Shown here: in pieces, positions 18,486 to 30,259 of the stretch
Position numbering within the stretch: position 1 is the first letter of the stretch
Layout of the letters: every line of letters starts with the position of its first letter
Assembly (NCBI GenBank): GCA_014904985.1
Contig: MU129064.1
Location: 78,052 to 142,051 of the forward strand
Direction of reading: 5' to 3'
Source of the DNA: Hydnum rufescens UP504
Lineage: Eukaryota > Basidiomycota > Agaricomycetes > Cantharellales > Hydnaceae
DNA: 64,000 nucleotides
Notes under the pieces: model-generated
Told to the model about the DNA's origin: nothing
Database searches by the model: none
The model's input: only the letters and a program-made list of their open reading frames with translations
Made by a program: the position numbers and the translations under genes

Positions 18486-20594
18486 CTACAGCTCAGTCAC
18501 TTGAAGAATAGCCGAGGTCAGAAGTTCTTTATCTTCTTTGGTGTCGCAAAAGAAAAGGTGTTGGGTATCATCGGTAAATTCGATCGCAAAAGAATGTGGA
18601 ATGGCTTGAAGTTCGTCGTGTTTCTCGCTGATCGCTCGGACCCTACCTTCGAGAGGCAACAAATCCAGTCGATTCGCCACAGTCTTGGGGAAGGGGGACA
18701 CCAAGTGAGCAGCAGAGGAATGGAAAAGGGGACAATGACCTACGTCCAGGGACTTGTAGAGAGCCAAGCCTTGCTTAGATAATTCAAAATAGCGTCGTCG
18801 CCAATACTATACGCGAGAATGTGAACATTAATATATCCATTGTTACAACACGCGAAAAGGACTTCCTACCATCGAACTGTCTGCCTGAGTCGTAACATTG
18901 CCTGGATATGAGAGAAGAGGTCGGTATCCAGGGCGGAAAGGGAAAGTATTCTAGAGGCGACTTGCCGGTCAACATGATGGCCCCAGAGGTCCGAAGACTG
19001 GAGAACTGTTGTTGGATTGCGCGCTTGGAAGCCACTCTTTGTTCTTCCTCTCGCCGCCTTGCCTCTGCCTCGCGTTCGCGCTCCAGCTCCGCCTCTTTCT
19101 CACGACGAATTCGAGCAGCCACCTCTTCCCGACGTCGCTGGGCCTCCATGGCCTTTTTCTGGCTCAGCTCATCCCTTCGGCGTTGCTCTTCCGCAACGCG
19201 CTCAGCGGCCTGCCTGCGAGCATGTTCCTGCTCCACGAGTTTCCGGCGATCATCTGCGTCCATTTCGAGCCTCATGGCTTCTTCTCGCTCTAGCTTCAAT
19301 CGAGCAGAACGGGCCGCATCGTAGATAGCTTGTTGTTCAGCCTCGGCTTCTCGTTGCAGCTCCATTTGTGACCGCTGACGAGCGAGAACTCGCCTCTCAG
19401 TTTCCGATTCGGCAGCCCATTTCGCACGAGAGAGAGCAGCCTGTTCCTGCGCCGCAGTGCGCGGTGAAGATGGTATTTCTGGAGGCAACAGGAAACTTGC
19501 CTGTGGCCGCGCCGGAGAAGTGGACCGCAGATGATTCGGGCTGACAGATCCCTGAGTTTTGGAGAGAGTATCACCATTTACTGACGTCGAGGAGCCGGGA
19601 TATCGACCATTGTTGGAACGAACGGGGACCGGAATCGAAGATGCCACTCGACTCGTGAGTGATGGGGAGTCGGTAGTTGATTTTTTGCGTCCCACCGACT
19701 CTGGACTAACGGACGAAGAATACTCTTTGTTGGTGCGATAATCGGGCATCCCAGGGGCACGACCTTCAGGCGGGGGCGAAGGCGTTGATGTGATTGTCTG
19801 TGTTCGTTTCCGCTGGGGTGAGTTAGATGGAGAAGACGTAGTTGTCCCAGGGGTCGGGACGGGAGGAAGAGGGTGTTCCTGATCAAGAACTGGGCTAGCT
19901 AAACGATGAGAATGACCGCTTCCGTTCTCGTTTGGACTAAGTGATGCAGGGGAGGAAGGTGTCGATCTCGACCCGTCATAAGGCAGCTTCAGCTTTGAAC
20001 GAATAGCATCTACCGTAAGGGACTCAGGCTTGGTGACTGTCCACGCCGCATGGTGTGCCTGAAATTATGATCAACGTTCAGTTGGCAACACATATATGAA
20101 TGTCCCAAAGTAAAACGACCTTAAATAGGGACCCGACTGCTCGCGAATGAACTAGCGCACGAGCTGTAAGGCAATCATTGTGAGTGTCTTTACTGCAAGC
20201 TCAATAAATCGCAATAATATCCGAACCGCGTCGCACACCACTAATGTCCTCAGGTACGAATGAGATCAGGATGAAAGAGCGATCTTCCCGAAGAAAAACA
20301 AAGAAAACATCCCCGTGAAGCTGCTTCTGCAACTCTAGGATGCCACCATCACCGCTAGCGTATAGAGATAGTTTGTCTCGAGACTGACGGGCAAGTTGTA
20401 CATTTAGTAGTTAGAAAGCCGGGTCAAGTCCCGAGAAGACTGACCTGGCCATAGCTAAGCAAAAGCCTGGGAGTACTGTGTGAATTGGGGCGCGGCTCAT
20501 CAGAAGAAACTAACACACCAATTCGTTGGGGAGGTAAATGAGATGATCTCTTGATATTTGCCACGATATTAGGGTCGCTCAAATCAGCGCTCAT
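18486..20594 (-). CDS. ADF-H / coiled-coil / PH domain actin-associated protein
   Basis: Start MSADLSDPNIVANIKRSS. An actin-depolymerising-factor homology domain spans roughly residues 1-140 over three exons, with GDVFFVFLREDRSFILISFV and the C-terminal ARALVHSRAVGSLFKAHHAA typical of Abp1/coactosin-like ADF-H folds. A Ser/Pro-rich linker of about 150 residues follows. Then comes a continuous 100-residue charged coiled coil (repeated EEAMRLEMDADDRRK / AERVAEEQRRRDELSQ-like heptads). A C-terminal PH domain has WRRRYFELSKQGLALYKS, LLPLEGRVRAISEKHDEL and IPHSFAIEFTD. The gene ends TAG 18486-18488. This domain order suggests an adaptor linking F-actin to phosphoinositide membranes. That role is inference from domains; Abp1 proper has an SH3 domain in place of the PH domain. 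Confidence 0.82.
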
Positions 20595-20832
20595 GTTGTC
20601 GACTGCACGCAAATTCAACGAGGGGACTGGCTCAATTGAGCGTTCACAACCGGGAAGAGAACAATAAGGAATGAAGAACTGATGGGATGGAATGCAGGCA
20701 ACGTGCAAAAGGATCGTCTACACGGCGTCTGCCGGATTGTTGCGGAAATTATTAGATTGACCACTTTCATAATAAACGCCAAAGGAGGCGGAACCTTGGA
20801 GACTACAGACTCATGAGGGAAACAAGACACAA

Positions 20833-23800
20833 CTACGTTCGAGAACGTTCCAACTCCGGGTCGTCGAGTACCCCTATAAACTCGAAGCCCGTGCTCATGA
20901 GACGCATGACATCTCGCTGGTGTTTGATCATTAAAACGCGTTGCCACGTCAGAAACAATGGCCACAAACACTTACACGGGTCATGATTCCAGCCAGCTTC
21001 CCATGAGAAGTAAACAGCACATATGGTATATTCAGGGACTGGAAAATCCGCACCACCACTTCCAGCGGTGTTTCCTGTCGTAAACGCATCGATGTCCTCT
21101 CCAAGGACGAAGAGAGATCGATCCCATTCGCCTGCTTGGGGAGGAAAGTGCAGACGACAGAATCACCATCTACCGTCTCCCCATCCAACGTTGGGCTAGT
21201 GAGAAGAGGTTCTAAAAGGGTGTCAGATAAATTGGGCGCATAATAGGTAGATCAACTCACCGATAGCTCGAGTCAGAGACTCTCGTGTGATATACCCCAA
21301 GAGCATATCGTCAACGATGACGGGGAACCCTTTGTGGATAGAGGCGCGAACATGCGACTCTGAGGAATCGTAAACAATTGTTGCACCCAGATAGAAACGT
21401 GGCATCGCTGACCAAGAACACTCAGCGTTGTCTTTCTGCCATTTATTGTCTCAAGCTCCATAACAGGCCTCATCAAATCCGCGGCGGTCTCCCCTTTATC
21501 GCGGAACTCTGAGTTCGGAAGAAACGGGTAATCGTGAAGACCGATCCAAGCTACGTAGATGCCTCCAACGGATAAGGAATCGCCCACCCATTTCGACACC
21601 ATGACAGCGATCATAATGGGCAACTTGGTATACAAGGAACGATATTAGGGTGGCTGAAGAAACCGCAGTTTGGAGTACCCACCACGTGCGAGAGAGCCCC
21701 CGTAAGCTTTAAACAAAGAATTAGAAAAACGAAAGATTTTACGAATTCATCACAAGCACCTCAAATAATATGACCACAATGGAGACTGCACGTGGGCAGG
21801 TCAGCAAAGAACATGAAAGAGACTATAGGATACGAACTTGTCATCCTTGTAACGCCCCCGAGCATGGCGGCTGCTCCAATTACGGCGTAAAACCCAGGGG
21901 AGATACAATCCCCTTCCGGTGGACATGACGTAAACACCCACGCTGTCGGATTAGTCCTATGCCAGGCTTGTATCAGGAGCCCAATAGCTCTCCCTAGCGA
22001 TGCTCCTATTGCCAATGACGGTAGGAACACCCCAGCGGGTACCTTCGTGGGGGCATGAGCGCCCTGACTATCCTCATATGGCGCCCGATACGGACCTTCA
22101 TTCCAAACGTCCACACTGTCAGGAGAAACTTGAGTCCAGCTGTCATAACAAGGAGGGTTATAGACCAGACTGCATTTCCACTGCAAGTCGATAAGCAGTT
22201 AAAGTATTAGGCAGGAAGAAGAATCGCTCAACTGACTTGCACAGGCCCAGATAATCAACGTTGGAGACGCAGTCTTTAAAAAGGTTCGCCACCTAAATCA
22301 GATGTCTGGACTCTGCACACGTATGGGTTAATTTCTTTGCGTGTAATTGGGGCCCACATGCACAAACCTCATAAATGGTACCTGTGCAAGGATATTAGTT
22401 CTCCGTGATAAAGTCCCACTTGACAAGAACCACTCACAACAAAACTTATGATAGCAGTTCCCGCACTGACAATGATGACCTCCACAACGGGCCAATCACC
22501 AAGAACACTTTTCTGGCGGTGAACAGCTACTTTGATGTTCAGTCTTATGAACAAAGAACCCAGAACACCCTGTGAAGGCGAAAACATCCCAGACGGAACC
22601 CAGATTAACACATGATCGATGACTCACCCCGATCGCCCCAATGGCCAGCCATGGAACCTATGGACACATTCAGATATTTTCCAACAGTCCCATAAGTAGG
22701 GCGGCCAGCGCACCAGCTCAAACGCGCGCCAGGATGTGCCACCAGCACTAATCTAAAGCGTCAGAGGGAAGCCATTCTCAAAGTGAGCAAAATGAGAATA
22801 AAGTAGGGATCCAACCTCGAAGAGAACAAGTTTTCCGGTCCCAAATGGATCCATGATATTGTAAGGAGACTGTGGAATTGTCAGAGGAAGACACGGAACG
22901 AGAAGAGCCGGATTACACACCTGAAGCGATCACCGAGGTCACGAATGCGGTCCATATAAGGTGTTCATTAGAAAAAAGATCGAGCTCTTCCAAGCCAAAT
23001 AAAATCCCGCCGAGTGGGCTACCGAAGGCAACGGAAACCCCAGCGGCAGCGGCAGCTGATAAGACCAAGCGTTTTCGGACTATAAAATAGATGTCAAGTT
23101 GTGGCCAGAGTTGTGGATTGATTGACGCGTCGGACATACGCTCATTTTTTCCAAATGAGGGAAATAGTCCTGCTGACAAGGCGGCCATACAACAGCTGAC
23201 ATGAACCATAGGACCCTGAAGATGTATCGGTTAACACAGGAAAGAGAGGGAGCAGATTTCGCACTTCTTTCCCTAGGGAGAGTCCAGACGCCACTGCCAG
23301 TGCCAGGCCCAGAGCTTTGATGAGAAGGGTCCAGGGGCCAAGAAAGGCGTCGAGAACATAGCCATTGAGTATCTATTGGGATCCAATAAGGGACTATTCA
23401 CAGTCAATAATCTGGAAGACCGACCGACTTGATTTCTGGAATTCCAGTGTGAAAAGCGCTAAGGATAGGGACGGGTGAAGATAGCACAACGTACGAATGC
23501 GAGACAAAGACGCACTAAGGAGCGTAAGATTTGACCAGAATTGCTGCAGCTGCCGAGTAGGCAATCTAAATAGCCAGTATTTCAGCCTCGGATGTTACAT
23601 AGAATATGGGCTCGAAGCAGCATACTGACAGCAAGAAGAATATATGCAAGCGCTTGGAGAAACGACTGTCCAGCGATTGAAATAATACCGAACCACTGGC
23701 TCCACGTTCTCCACTGCGTGCAAAGCTCTCCAGCTGGTTCGAAATTGGTATTGAGCATTAACAAAGATGTAGTCGAGATATGACACCTACGATCCAAACC

Positions 23801-24392
23801 ACTACAACAAGATATCTCATTGTACATGAAGCCGTTCCCGCATCTGCCCTGTCTTAAATCATTCAACCTAGTCATATAATCAGTTTAATGAGCGGCTGCT
23901 ATCGTGGGCCCGTCACATTACCAATGCACAAGAATATCGAGAATCGCGCCGGTAACTCCTACACCGATACCTATAACGGAGAATATCATGTAACTGGGAG
24001 ATTAGAGGTAGAGGTGACCCACCTGTCGTAGTGACGATGAAAAGGAGTTGAAATACATCCTTGAGAGAGACCAGAAGCCTTGGGGCTGCAGGAAGGGCTC
24101 GCACATATTCTTTTAAGCCTCGATCGATTGCTTGTTCATGAAGCCAATCTATTTAAGACAGCTAAGTACACTAACAAGACCCACAAAGGCGATAATCACC
24201 AATAGTGCTACCCTGCGCATACTGTTTTCGAGGCGGTGGACCCATCGCTTCTGAAAGTTCGTCTAACGCAACGAGATCAGGTTCTTCCAAAGGACTATGT
24301 TTCGCGGGCGTATGGTCTTCCCATTCCCCGGTATTGGCCCAGTCTTCAGAGAAAGTTCTGAGTGGAGGAGGACCTCCTGGAGAGGGCGCCAT
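20833..24392 (-). CDS. CLC-type chloride channel / Cl-/H+ exchanger with CBS pair
   Basis: Voltage-gated chloride family, closest in type to yeast Gef1, which acidifies Golgi/endosomal vesicles for copper and iron handling. The start is ATG 24392 (MAPSPGGPP); an in-frame ATG lies three codons upstream. Signature blocks in order: [20 protein letters not shown] (the GSGIP region), [15 protein letters not shown] with the gating glutamate, [38 protein letters not shown] (selectivity filter) and [12 protein letters not shown]. Two cytosolic CBS domains follow: [12 protein letters not shown]... to [11 protein letters not shown], and [20 protein letters not shown] to KLAGIMTR. The stop is at 20833-20835. 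Many introns of 50-60 nt interrupt it. The retained glutamate favours exchanger activity. It lies in tandem upstream of the ADF-H/PH gene (240 bp) and divergent from MMS19 (about 70 bp). Confidence 0.92.
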
Positions 24393-24461
24393 GATGAACA
24401 CCTACAATTCAATTGGAGGCCGGATGTATCTAGCCTCACTCATTTTCTTGCCTTCGATCCG
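24393..24461. promoter_or_regulatory. Very short divergent promoter between CLC gene and MMS19
   Basis: The two inferred start codons are only 69 bp apart on opposite strands, so at least one leader or promoter must overlap the other gene's transcribed region. No specific site is recognisable. Confidence 0.5.
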
Positions 24462-27400
24462 ATGCAAACATGCGAGCGGCTAGTGCGCACATACATGTCC
24501 TCCGAGAGAGAAACCGATCTCTCAGAGATTGTGTCTGGTAACTATTCTCATTTTGTCCCTGTATTTACGCTAAGCCGATGGGATTCCGTCTAGGTGTCGG
24601 GTCCGGAACGTACACGTTACTCCAGGTCGTGCAGTCCCTAGGGGAATATCTAACTGCTGTCGGAAGTGATATCCGAACCAAGGGCTAGTAAATGCCCCCC
24701 AATGGCCCGTATTAGCTTACCGAAACTCATCTGACATCCCACAGGCGTAACTTTGCTGTCAACTGTAATCTCGGAATGTCCTCCTTCAAGAGTTTCCTTG
24801 CAATCCAGTGGGAATATTCGTGACGATACTCAGATTCCATTACTGAGATCTTCCCTGTAACAGATCGGGTGCTGACTACATTCTATTGTGGCAAACTGGA
24901 CGATCCGGACACCATTGAACCCACCTTAAAAGGTCTCGCCGCACTTGTGACGTTCCCGACGTTCGGTGATTCTGGTGCCGTAGAAACCATCCAAGCGTGA
25001 AGACTCTTATACTAGGATTCGCCAGTGGTGTGCGTAATGACTGCTTCTCTTATGATAGAATATTCGCCCACGTCCACATGAAGGCGCTAGTGCAAAGCAT
25101 CCGCCTTATTGTCTTCGGAATCATCGATTCTCTGATGCTTCGCCATCGGGAAGGTTCGCCCTATTCACATTAGTCAATCATGCACATAATTGTGACGGAT
25201 TCTTATATCGTTATCCAGCCTTGAAGGGCCTCGGTTCCCAGTTTGTTAGTGGTTATATATCTCTCGCCGAAGGCGAGAAAGACCCCGCAACCTCATTGTT
25301 TCGTTTGCCATCATGCGAGTGTTATTAATTGAATTCAATGTCCTCTCGCAAATCGATGTGTGTCTTGTCACTTCTTCTGATCGCCCAACACGTCGTGCTG
25401 ATGTGATGCGTTGGTAGAATCTTTTCGATATCACGTTCTGCTATTTTCCAATCACATTCAAGCCTCCTCCCGGTGATGTGTACGGGGTCACCACTGATGA
25501 TCTCAGGGATGGATTACAGTGCGTCAACTGCTCCCTTTATTATATTACCTCACCGACCCTGCTTCAGATCTTGTTTGAATGCAACACCATTATTTGGTCC
25601 TTTAGCTCTGCCATTGCTCCTTGAAAAACTCTCCGCGAGTACAGGAAACCTCAAGGTATTAGTCAACGTCCGCTCCGAAGGTTAAACCAGTCTCTTGATG
25701 ATTGCGTTCGTCTCGAAGCGGGACACATTGCAGACTTTGGAATCTTGCCTACCAGTATATGGTCGTGCAGTTGCTTTGAATTATGCACCAGAGTTATGGG
25801 AGTCTTTCAAGATTGAGGTGCGCTGGCCTGTTTGAGAATCATCGCCTGTTAGATTAACCGTTCTTGTCTTTAGATCTTCCAACCCGCCGATCCAGATACT
25901 GAAGGCAGTGCCCTGAGAGCAACACAGAGTCTAATCCGGACTCTGTATTCCCTGCAAGACATACCCACTTCTGGGGAGATCCAAGCAGACGGCCTCATCG
26001 TTGATATTGTCCAAGAATGTAAAAAGATTCTTCGAGAACCCGAGAAAAGCCAAGCCCAGCATGCGATAAAACTTTTAAGTGCCTGTATATGTACCACTGG
26101 TGAATTCTCCACTAGTACTTCGCCTCCTTTATCTTAATCCGACCCTTTCAGCACCCATCAGGCAATATGTGTTATCTCAGGGAGTACCCCATATGATTGG
26201 CAGACTGTATCAGTCCATGATCAGATTGAGTCGCTGCTGTTAGATCATCGTCTGTAAGCAGTGCCCTGAGAGCAACACAGAGTCTAATCCGGACTCTATA
26301 TTCTGTGCAAGACATAGCCACTTCTGGTGGATCCAACAGACGCCTCATCGTTGATATTGTCCAAGAATGCAAGAAGATTCTTCGAGAACCCGAGAAAGCC
26401 AGCCACACGCGATAAAGCTCTTAAGTGCCTGTATATGTACCACTGGTGAATTCTCCACTAGTACTTCGCCTCCTTTATCTTAACCGACCCTTTCAGCACC
26501 CATCAGGCAATATGTGTTATCTCAGGGAGTACCCATATGATTGGACTGTATCAGAATCCCATGAAGCTCATATCGAGGCCATATCCTTGCAGGGCTGACC
26601 GGATTCATCATGGCGGTTAACCAAGCTTACAAAAGCGGTGTGGTCGATGACGTAGAACAACCCCTAGATACGTTCAAGGACCAGATAATTGGGGCATTCT
26701 CGTCTGGCATCAATGTAGCCTCGTGTAGACGTGCGGCCCTGGAGGGTCTTCATCAAATAGTGCAGATACGCAGGCTGGTACCTATTGCGGAGCTTGGACT
26801 TCTCGTCCATATTATTAATGAACACCTTAACCCAAAAGAAGAGGACCATGATGACTTACGGTGCGTATGGTCGACTACTGCGGGACGTCTCTAATGACCA
26901 GTATTACAGACCTGAAGCCCTAAAGGTTGTGTTGGCTATATCTCAAATCACCACCAAACCCGTAGAAGAGATATCTCTTCCACATCTGTTCCTCTTCCTT
27001 CCTGATATTACGCCATCTCGCAATGCTCTGCGGGAACACGCAACCTACCGACGGGCCCTTGATTCTTTAGCAACCATTTGTGTTCAGCCCCCGTTATTCG
27101 AGACCTTCGTCATTCGGCTTTGCTCCAAGCTTGATATGTTATGTTCGCCAATGCGACAACCTCTCGATGATGAAGCCGATGCTGCTTATGCCCATGCGAT
27201 CCTTTTGGCTCTTAAAAACGTTCTAGTCATCAAGATTCGGGACGCTCATACAGATATTCCCAAGTATCTCGATCAATTAGCTCTGCCTCTGTATTGGATA
27301 TTTATCCGAGCAGCAGTATCATCTGCACCACCTCTCGCATCTTCGGACATACGAGTTGTCAGTCTGGCTGCGAAGATAATAACTTTAATAGCACGATCGC

Positions 27401-29114
27401 TCCCGCTGGAGTAAGTTTCTATTATCGTGTCTATAGTTCTTATATTCTGATCCTTTCACCAGACGTCAAGGCACCTTCAGCAGGTGCTCTGTTTGCTGCG
27501 TATCAATCGGGTACCACTACACCACTTTTGGCAGGTCGCAGGCTGCCGGGGATGCAGTCCCATTCTCCCCCTTTTCTGTAGGCTTAGTCTTTCAAAGTTT
27601 ATTCTCGGCATCCCGTATAAACTGATCAACGTATGACAGAAAAATTCGTCCAACGCCCAGAAATCCATTGTTATCCTTTTTTGTGCCCCATTATTACCAT
27701 GCGAAGAGATGTGAGTTCCATGAGAGCACAATATCAGTGGTCTCGTTAACTCCTTACCAGGTACCTTTCCCATTATCGGATCTGTCGGATACTTTGGATA
27801 CTTTCCTCCAGATGGAGTTTAGTTGAAGCAACCAATGAACGCCAATCTCTTGCTATGTTTCATACCATATCCTCTATATTCAATAAACGTTTGGAAGGTT
27901 TGTTCGCGGTTCGACATTTGTTCGTCATCGTCGGCCTCAATAACTCGATATTCCAGATGCGCAGCCGTTCTTGCAGACACGACTTCCAGAGTTCTGGGAG
28001 GAAAGCATTGCGTCTGCTACTGTCCCTATTGAAGCTCGGCGGCGTGCATTGCTCGGATACATCTGGGTGGGTCCTGATCTAATTGATCCTCTGGGTACAT
28101 ACGCCATAATTCTCTGATTTCTCCAGATCGTTCAAGGCCTTGCTTGTGCGAAATGATCCAAGGGTCAACGTTTGTGTCAATCGTTTGTTTTCGATATTTT
28201 CGGATCCGCAACTAGGTTGGCATGCCGCCAAAGCCGTCGGCGAATTCGGGCGTGGTGGCGGAGATGTCTTGACAAAGAGAAATTTCTCTGTTATTCGTGT
28301 TGGTCCCAACTTCTTCCAATTCGACCACACGCTCTCGTGGACTTACCTCGATCTTACTTCCATAAAGATGCTGCATACTCAAAGGTTCATGACCTCCACT
28401 CTGCCTCAAATTATAGCTGGCTGCAAAATCTCACCAGGTACTGTTTCGCTCTCCCTCAACATATATGCTGTTAATCGGCTGGTCCGTTAGATCTTACGGA
28501 ACATACAACATACTTGATTGCTCTCACCTCCCTTATCAACTCTGTCCCAAAAGCTATGTTTCTTTCCGAATTACCGACGGTAGGTCATTCCTCAGCGGAG
28601 GCCTCGTTGATCCCACATTTACTTGGATATCTTTCAAGATAATGCCGTTTTTACTGCGCGGTCTTGACGTACCCGATGAAGAAATGAGGGCAAATATCAT
28701 TAATACATTGAACGCAGTTGCCAAAGACGAATCATCCTCCCAAGTGAACGTTATCAGCGAGCACGCATCGACAATTGTGACTGCTCTGTTGCGGAATGCT
28801 GACTATGAAATCACAAAGAGCTCCGTACGTGAACAAAACAGGGTGCAATTTTTTCACGACCTCACCCTATTGCGCAGCGATTACGTGCAACGGCGCTCCA
28901 GTGTCTTGGCATGTTCCCGAGTATAGTAAAGTACTCAGTGCTTCACCCTCAGAGAAATCACGTGATATCTCGTCTGTCCAAGGCATTGGACGATCCCAAG
29001 CGTAGCGTTAGGAAGGAAGCAGTAGATACCAGGTGTGTTTTGGGCAGCTTCATTAATACACCCATATTCATCTTCTCTTCTTCCAGATCCCATTGGTTTG
29101 CGTATCAAGGCTGA
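24462..29114 (+). CDS. MMS19: MMS19, cytosolic iron-sulfur assembly targeting factor
   Basis: Mms19 is the HEAT-repeat platform of the CIA targeting complex; it delivers Fe-S clusters to XPD, DNA polymerases and helicases. The start is ATG 24462 (MQTCERLVRTYMSSE). Conserved blocks: LLQVVQSLGEYLTAVGSDIRTKG, VLTTFYCGKLDDPDTIEPTLKG, HMKALVQSIRLIVFGIIDSL, FVSGYISLAEGEKDP, DITFCYFPITFKPPPGDVYG with VTTDDLRDGLQ. C-terminal HEAT blocks include PEALKVVLAISQITTKPVEE, LCSKLDMLCSPM, IMPFLLRGLDVPDEEMRANI and the terminal SKALDDPKRSVRKEAVDTRSHWF, the family's usual last HEAT repeat. The frame is broken several times, for example at 25284-25287, where one C seems lost before the conserved Arg-Asn-Leu. The region 25.8-26.55 kb is duplicated in tandem. 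MMS19 and POL3, an Fe-S client enzyme, lie 10 kb apart, probably by chance. Confidence 0.88.
25906..26213 (+). repeat. Tandem duplication inside MMS19, copy A
   Basis: The first of two near-identical stretches starting CAGTGCCCTGAGAGCAACAC and ending GACTGTATCAG. It encodes the MMS19 segment ALRATQSLIRTLYSLQDIPT through IVQECKKILREPEK with an open frame, so this is probably the authentic exon. Confidence 0.9.
26259..26554 (+). repeat. Tandem duplication inside MMS19, copy B
   Basis: The second copy starts 353 bp after copy A. It is about 12 nt shorter because of scattered small deletions, plus several substitutions (GGGGAGATCCAAGCAGACGG versus GGTGGATCCAACAGACG). Its frame is broken. The spacer 26222-26258 resembles the intron upstream of copy A (about 25811-25853), so the duplicated unit begins in that intron. 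Confidence 0.9.
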
Positions 29115-29171
29115 ATGAAATTAGTAAGGGGTATCACTTTGCAGACGGGCCTACAGTGGATCAGTGGATTC

Positions 29172-30083
29172 TCATTCTGATGCTTTGATAGGTCGCATGA
29201 TGTAGCTGTAATAATGAAAGGTCTCTCCGAGCTCCCGTATCTCTAGATCCCAACCTTCTCGCGATAGATAGCGCCGTCGAAAATGAGGCTGGCCAAATGT
29301 GATGTAGATAAAGACCCCACAGGTTAGGCCGAAGAACTCTAGTGTGGGTTTCGTGGGTATGTCACCTACTGCAAACAAGACAAAATAGTACAGACCGTGT
29401 GATTTCATCAACTTCCTTGGTACAATCTGCGACCACCTGAGGGGGAGGATCCCACACGCTTCCTTTTGCTGTCATCATAGAGTCCATGGTTCCTTGCGCG
29501 ATTGTCAGACATTAAGATGAAGTGAGGCAAGGACTAGCTACCTTTGTCGATAACCACATCGAAACTATGATCCTCGAACTGGAGATCGCGAACATCCATT
29601 TCCAACCCTAGGATGTACCGTTGAGATCACTTGAGCCTCCGACACGCTCGGCGAATCATACACTTCATCTTCTTATCATGATGCCGTTTCATCATAGCAG
29701 AAATGACGACTGACGAGTACTGAAATGATGGTTACTGCGCGTCAGCGTAATCCTTGTGTTGCATGTCGATATATCGCACGTCGACGTTAGTGATATCTTC
29801 GAACCCATCCAGATACATATCCTCAGAAAGGCTGGAGTTACCACATCCTAGGATGAGGATCTTAGAAGATCTGCTGGGAATTACATCCAAGAGTATATCA
29901 CGAATTTGAGCGTAAGTTTTGAACCAATCGAAGCTAGCATTGGGGCCTTCGCTCTTATATCGAGCATCCCTGCAATAGCCGCGACGTACACTCTAAGAAG
30001 CCAGAATCACAAAAATGGCGTGTTAAATCTAACCAATACTCCGAAGTCCCATAGAGTTCGTTACGATCAGCGACAAGATCCAT
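29172..30083 (-). CDS. Class I methyltransferase, EEF1A-lysine-methyltransferase-4/METTL13-like
   Basis: An S-adenosylmethionine-dependent methyltransferase. Start MDLVADRNELYGTSEYW, the family's NELYG...YWD opening, followed by SEGPNASFDWFKTYAQIRDIL. Motif I is ILILGCGNSSLSEDMYLDGF, the acidic motif II ITNVD, then EMDVRDLQFEDHSFDVVIDKG. The C-terminal strand pair is VFIYITFGQPHFRRRYL with REGWDLEIRELGETFHYYSY. Relatives methylate lysine in translation elongation factor 1A; that this one does so is inference. The ends are read on the minus strand, with TGA at 29172-29174, 57 bp from the MMS19 stop (convergent). Four or so short introns are present. One block near 29650-29760 needs frame adjustment. 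Confidence 0.82.
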
Positions 30084-30259
30084 TTCAAGCCAATTTTGGG
30101 TCCAGGTGTACCGGCAAAAGCCGATGTTGAGTCTTCCCATTCAGTCATCGCTCTCCCTGTCTTTCGCTTCCTCGCAAGTCTTTGTGTGTCGCACAGCATC
30201 ATTCGCTTGCTTTCTTTCCGATATACCCCCATCTCCCAACACTAATTGCGCCTCCTTAA

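Noticed and set aside
19009..19328. Two long overlapping plus-strand frames opposite the coiled-coil exon
   Set aside because: The low-complexity Glu/Arg/Ala coding strand of the ADF-H/PH gene produces open Ser/Arg/Leu frames on the complement; they are shadows.
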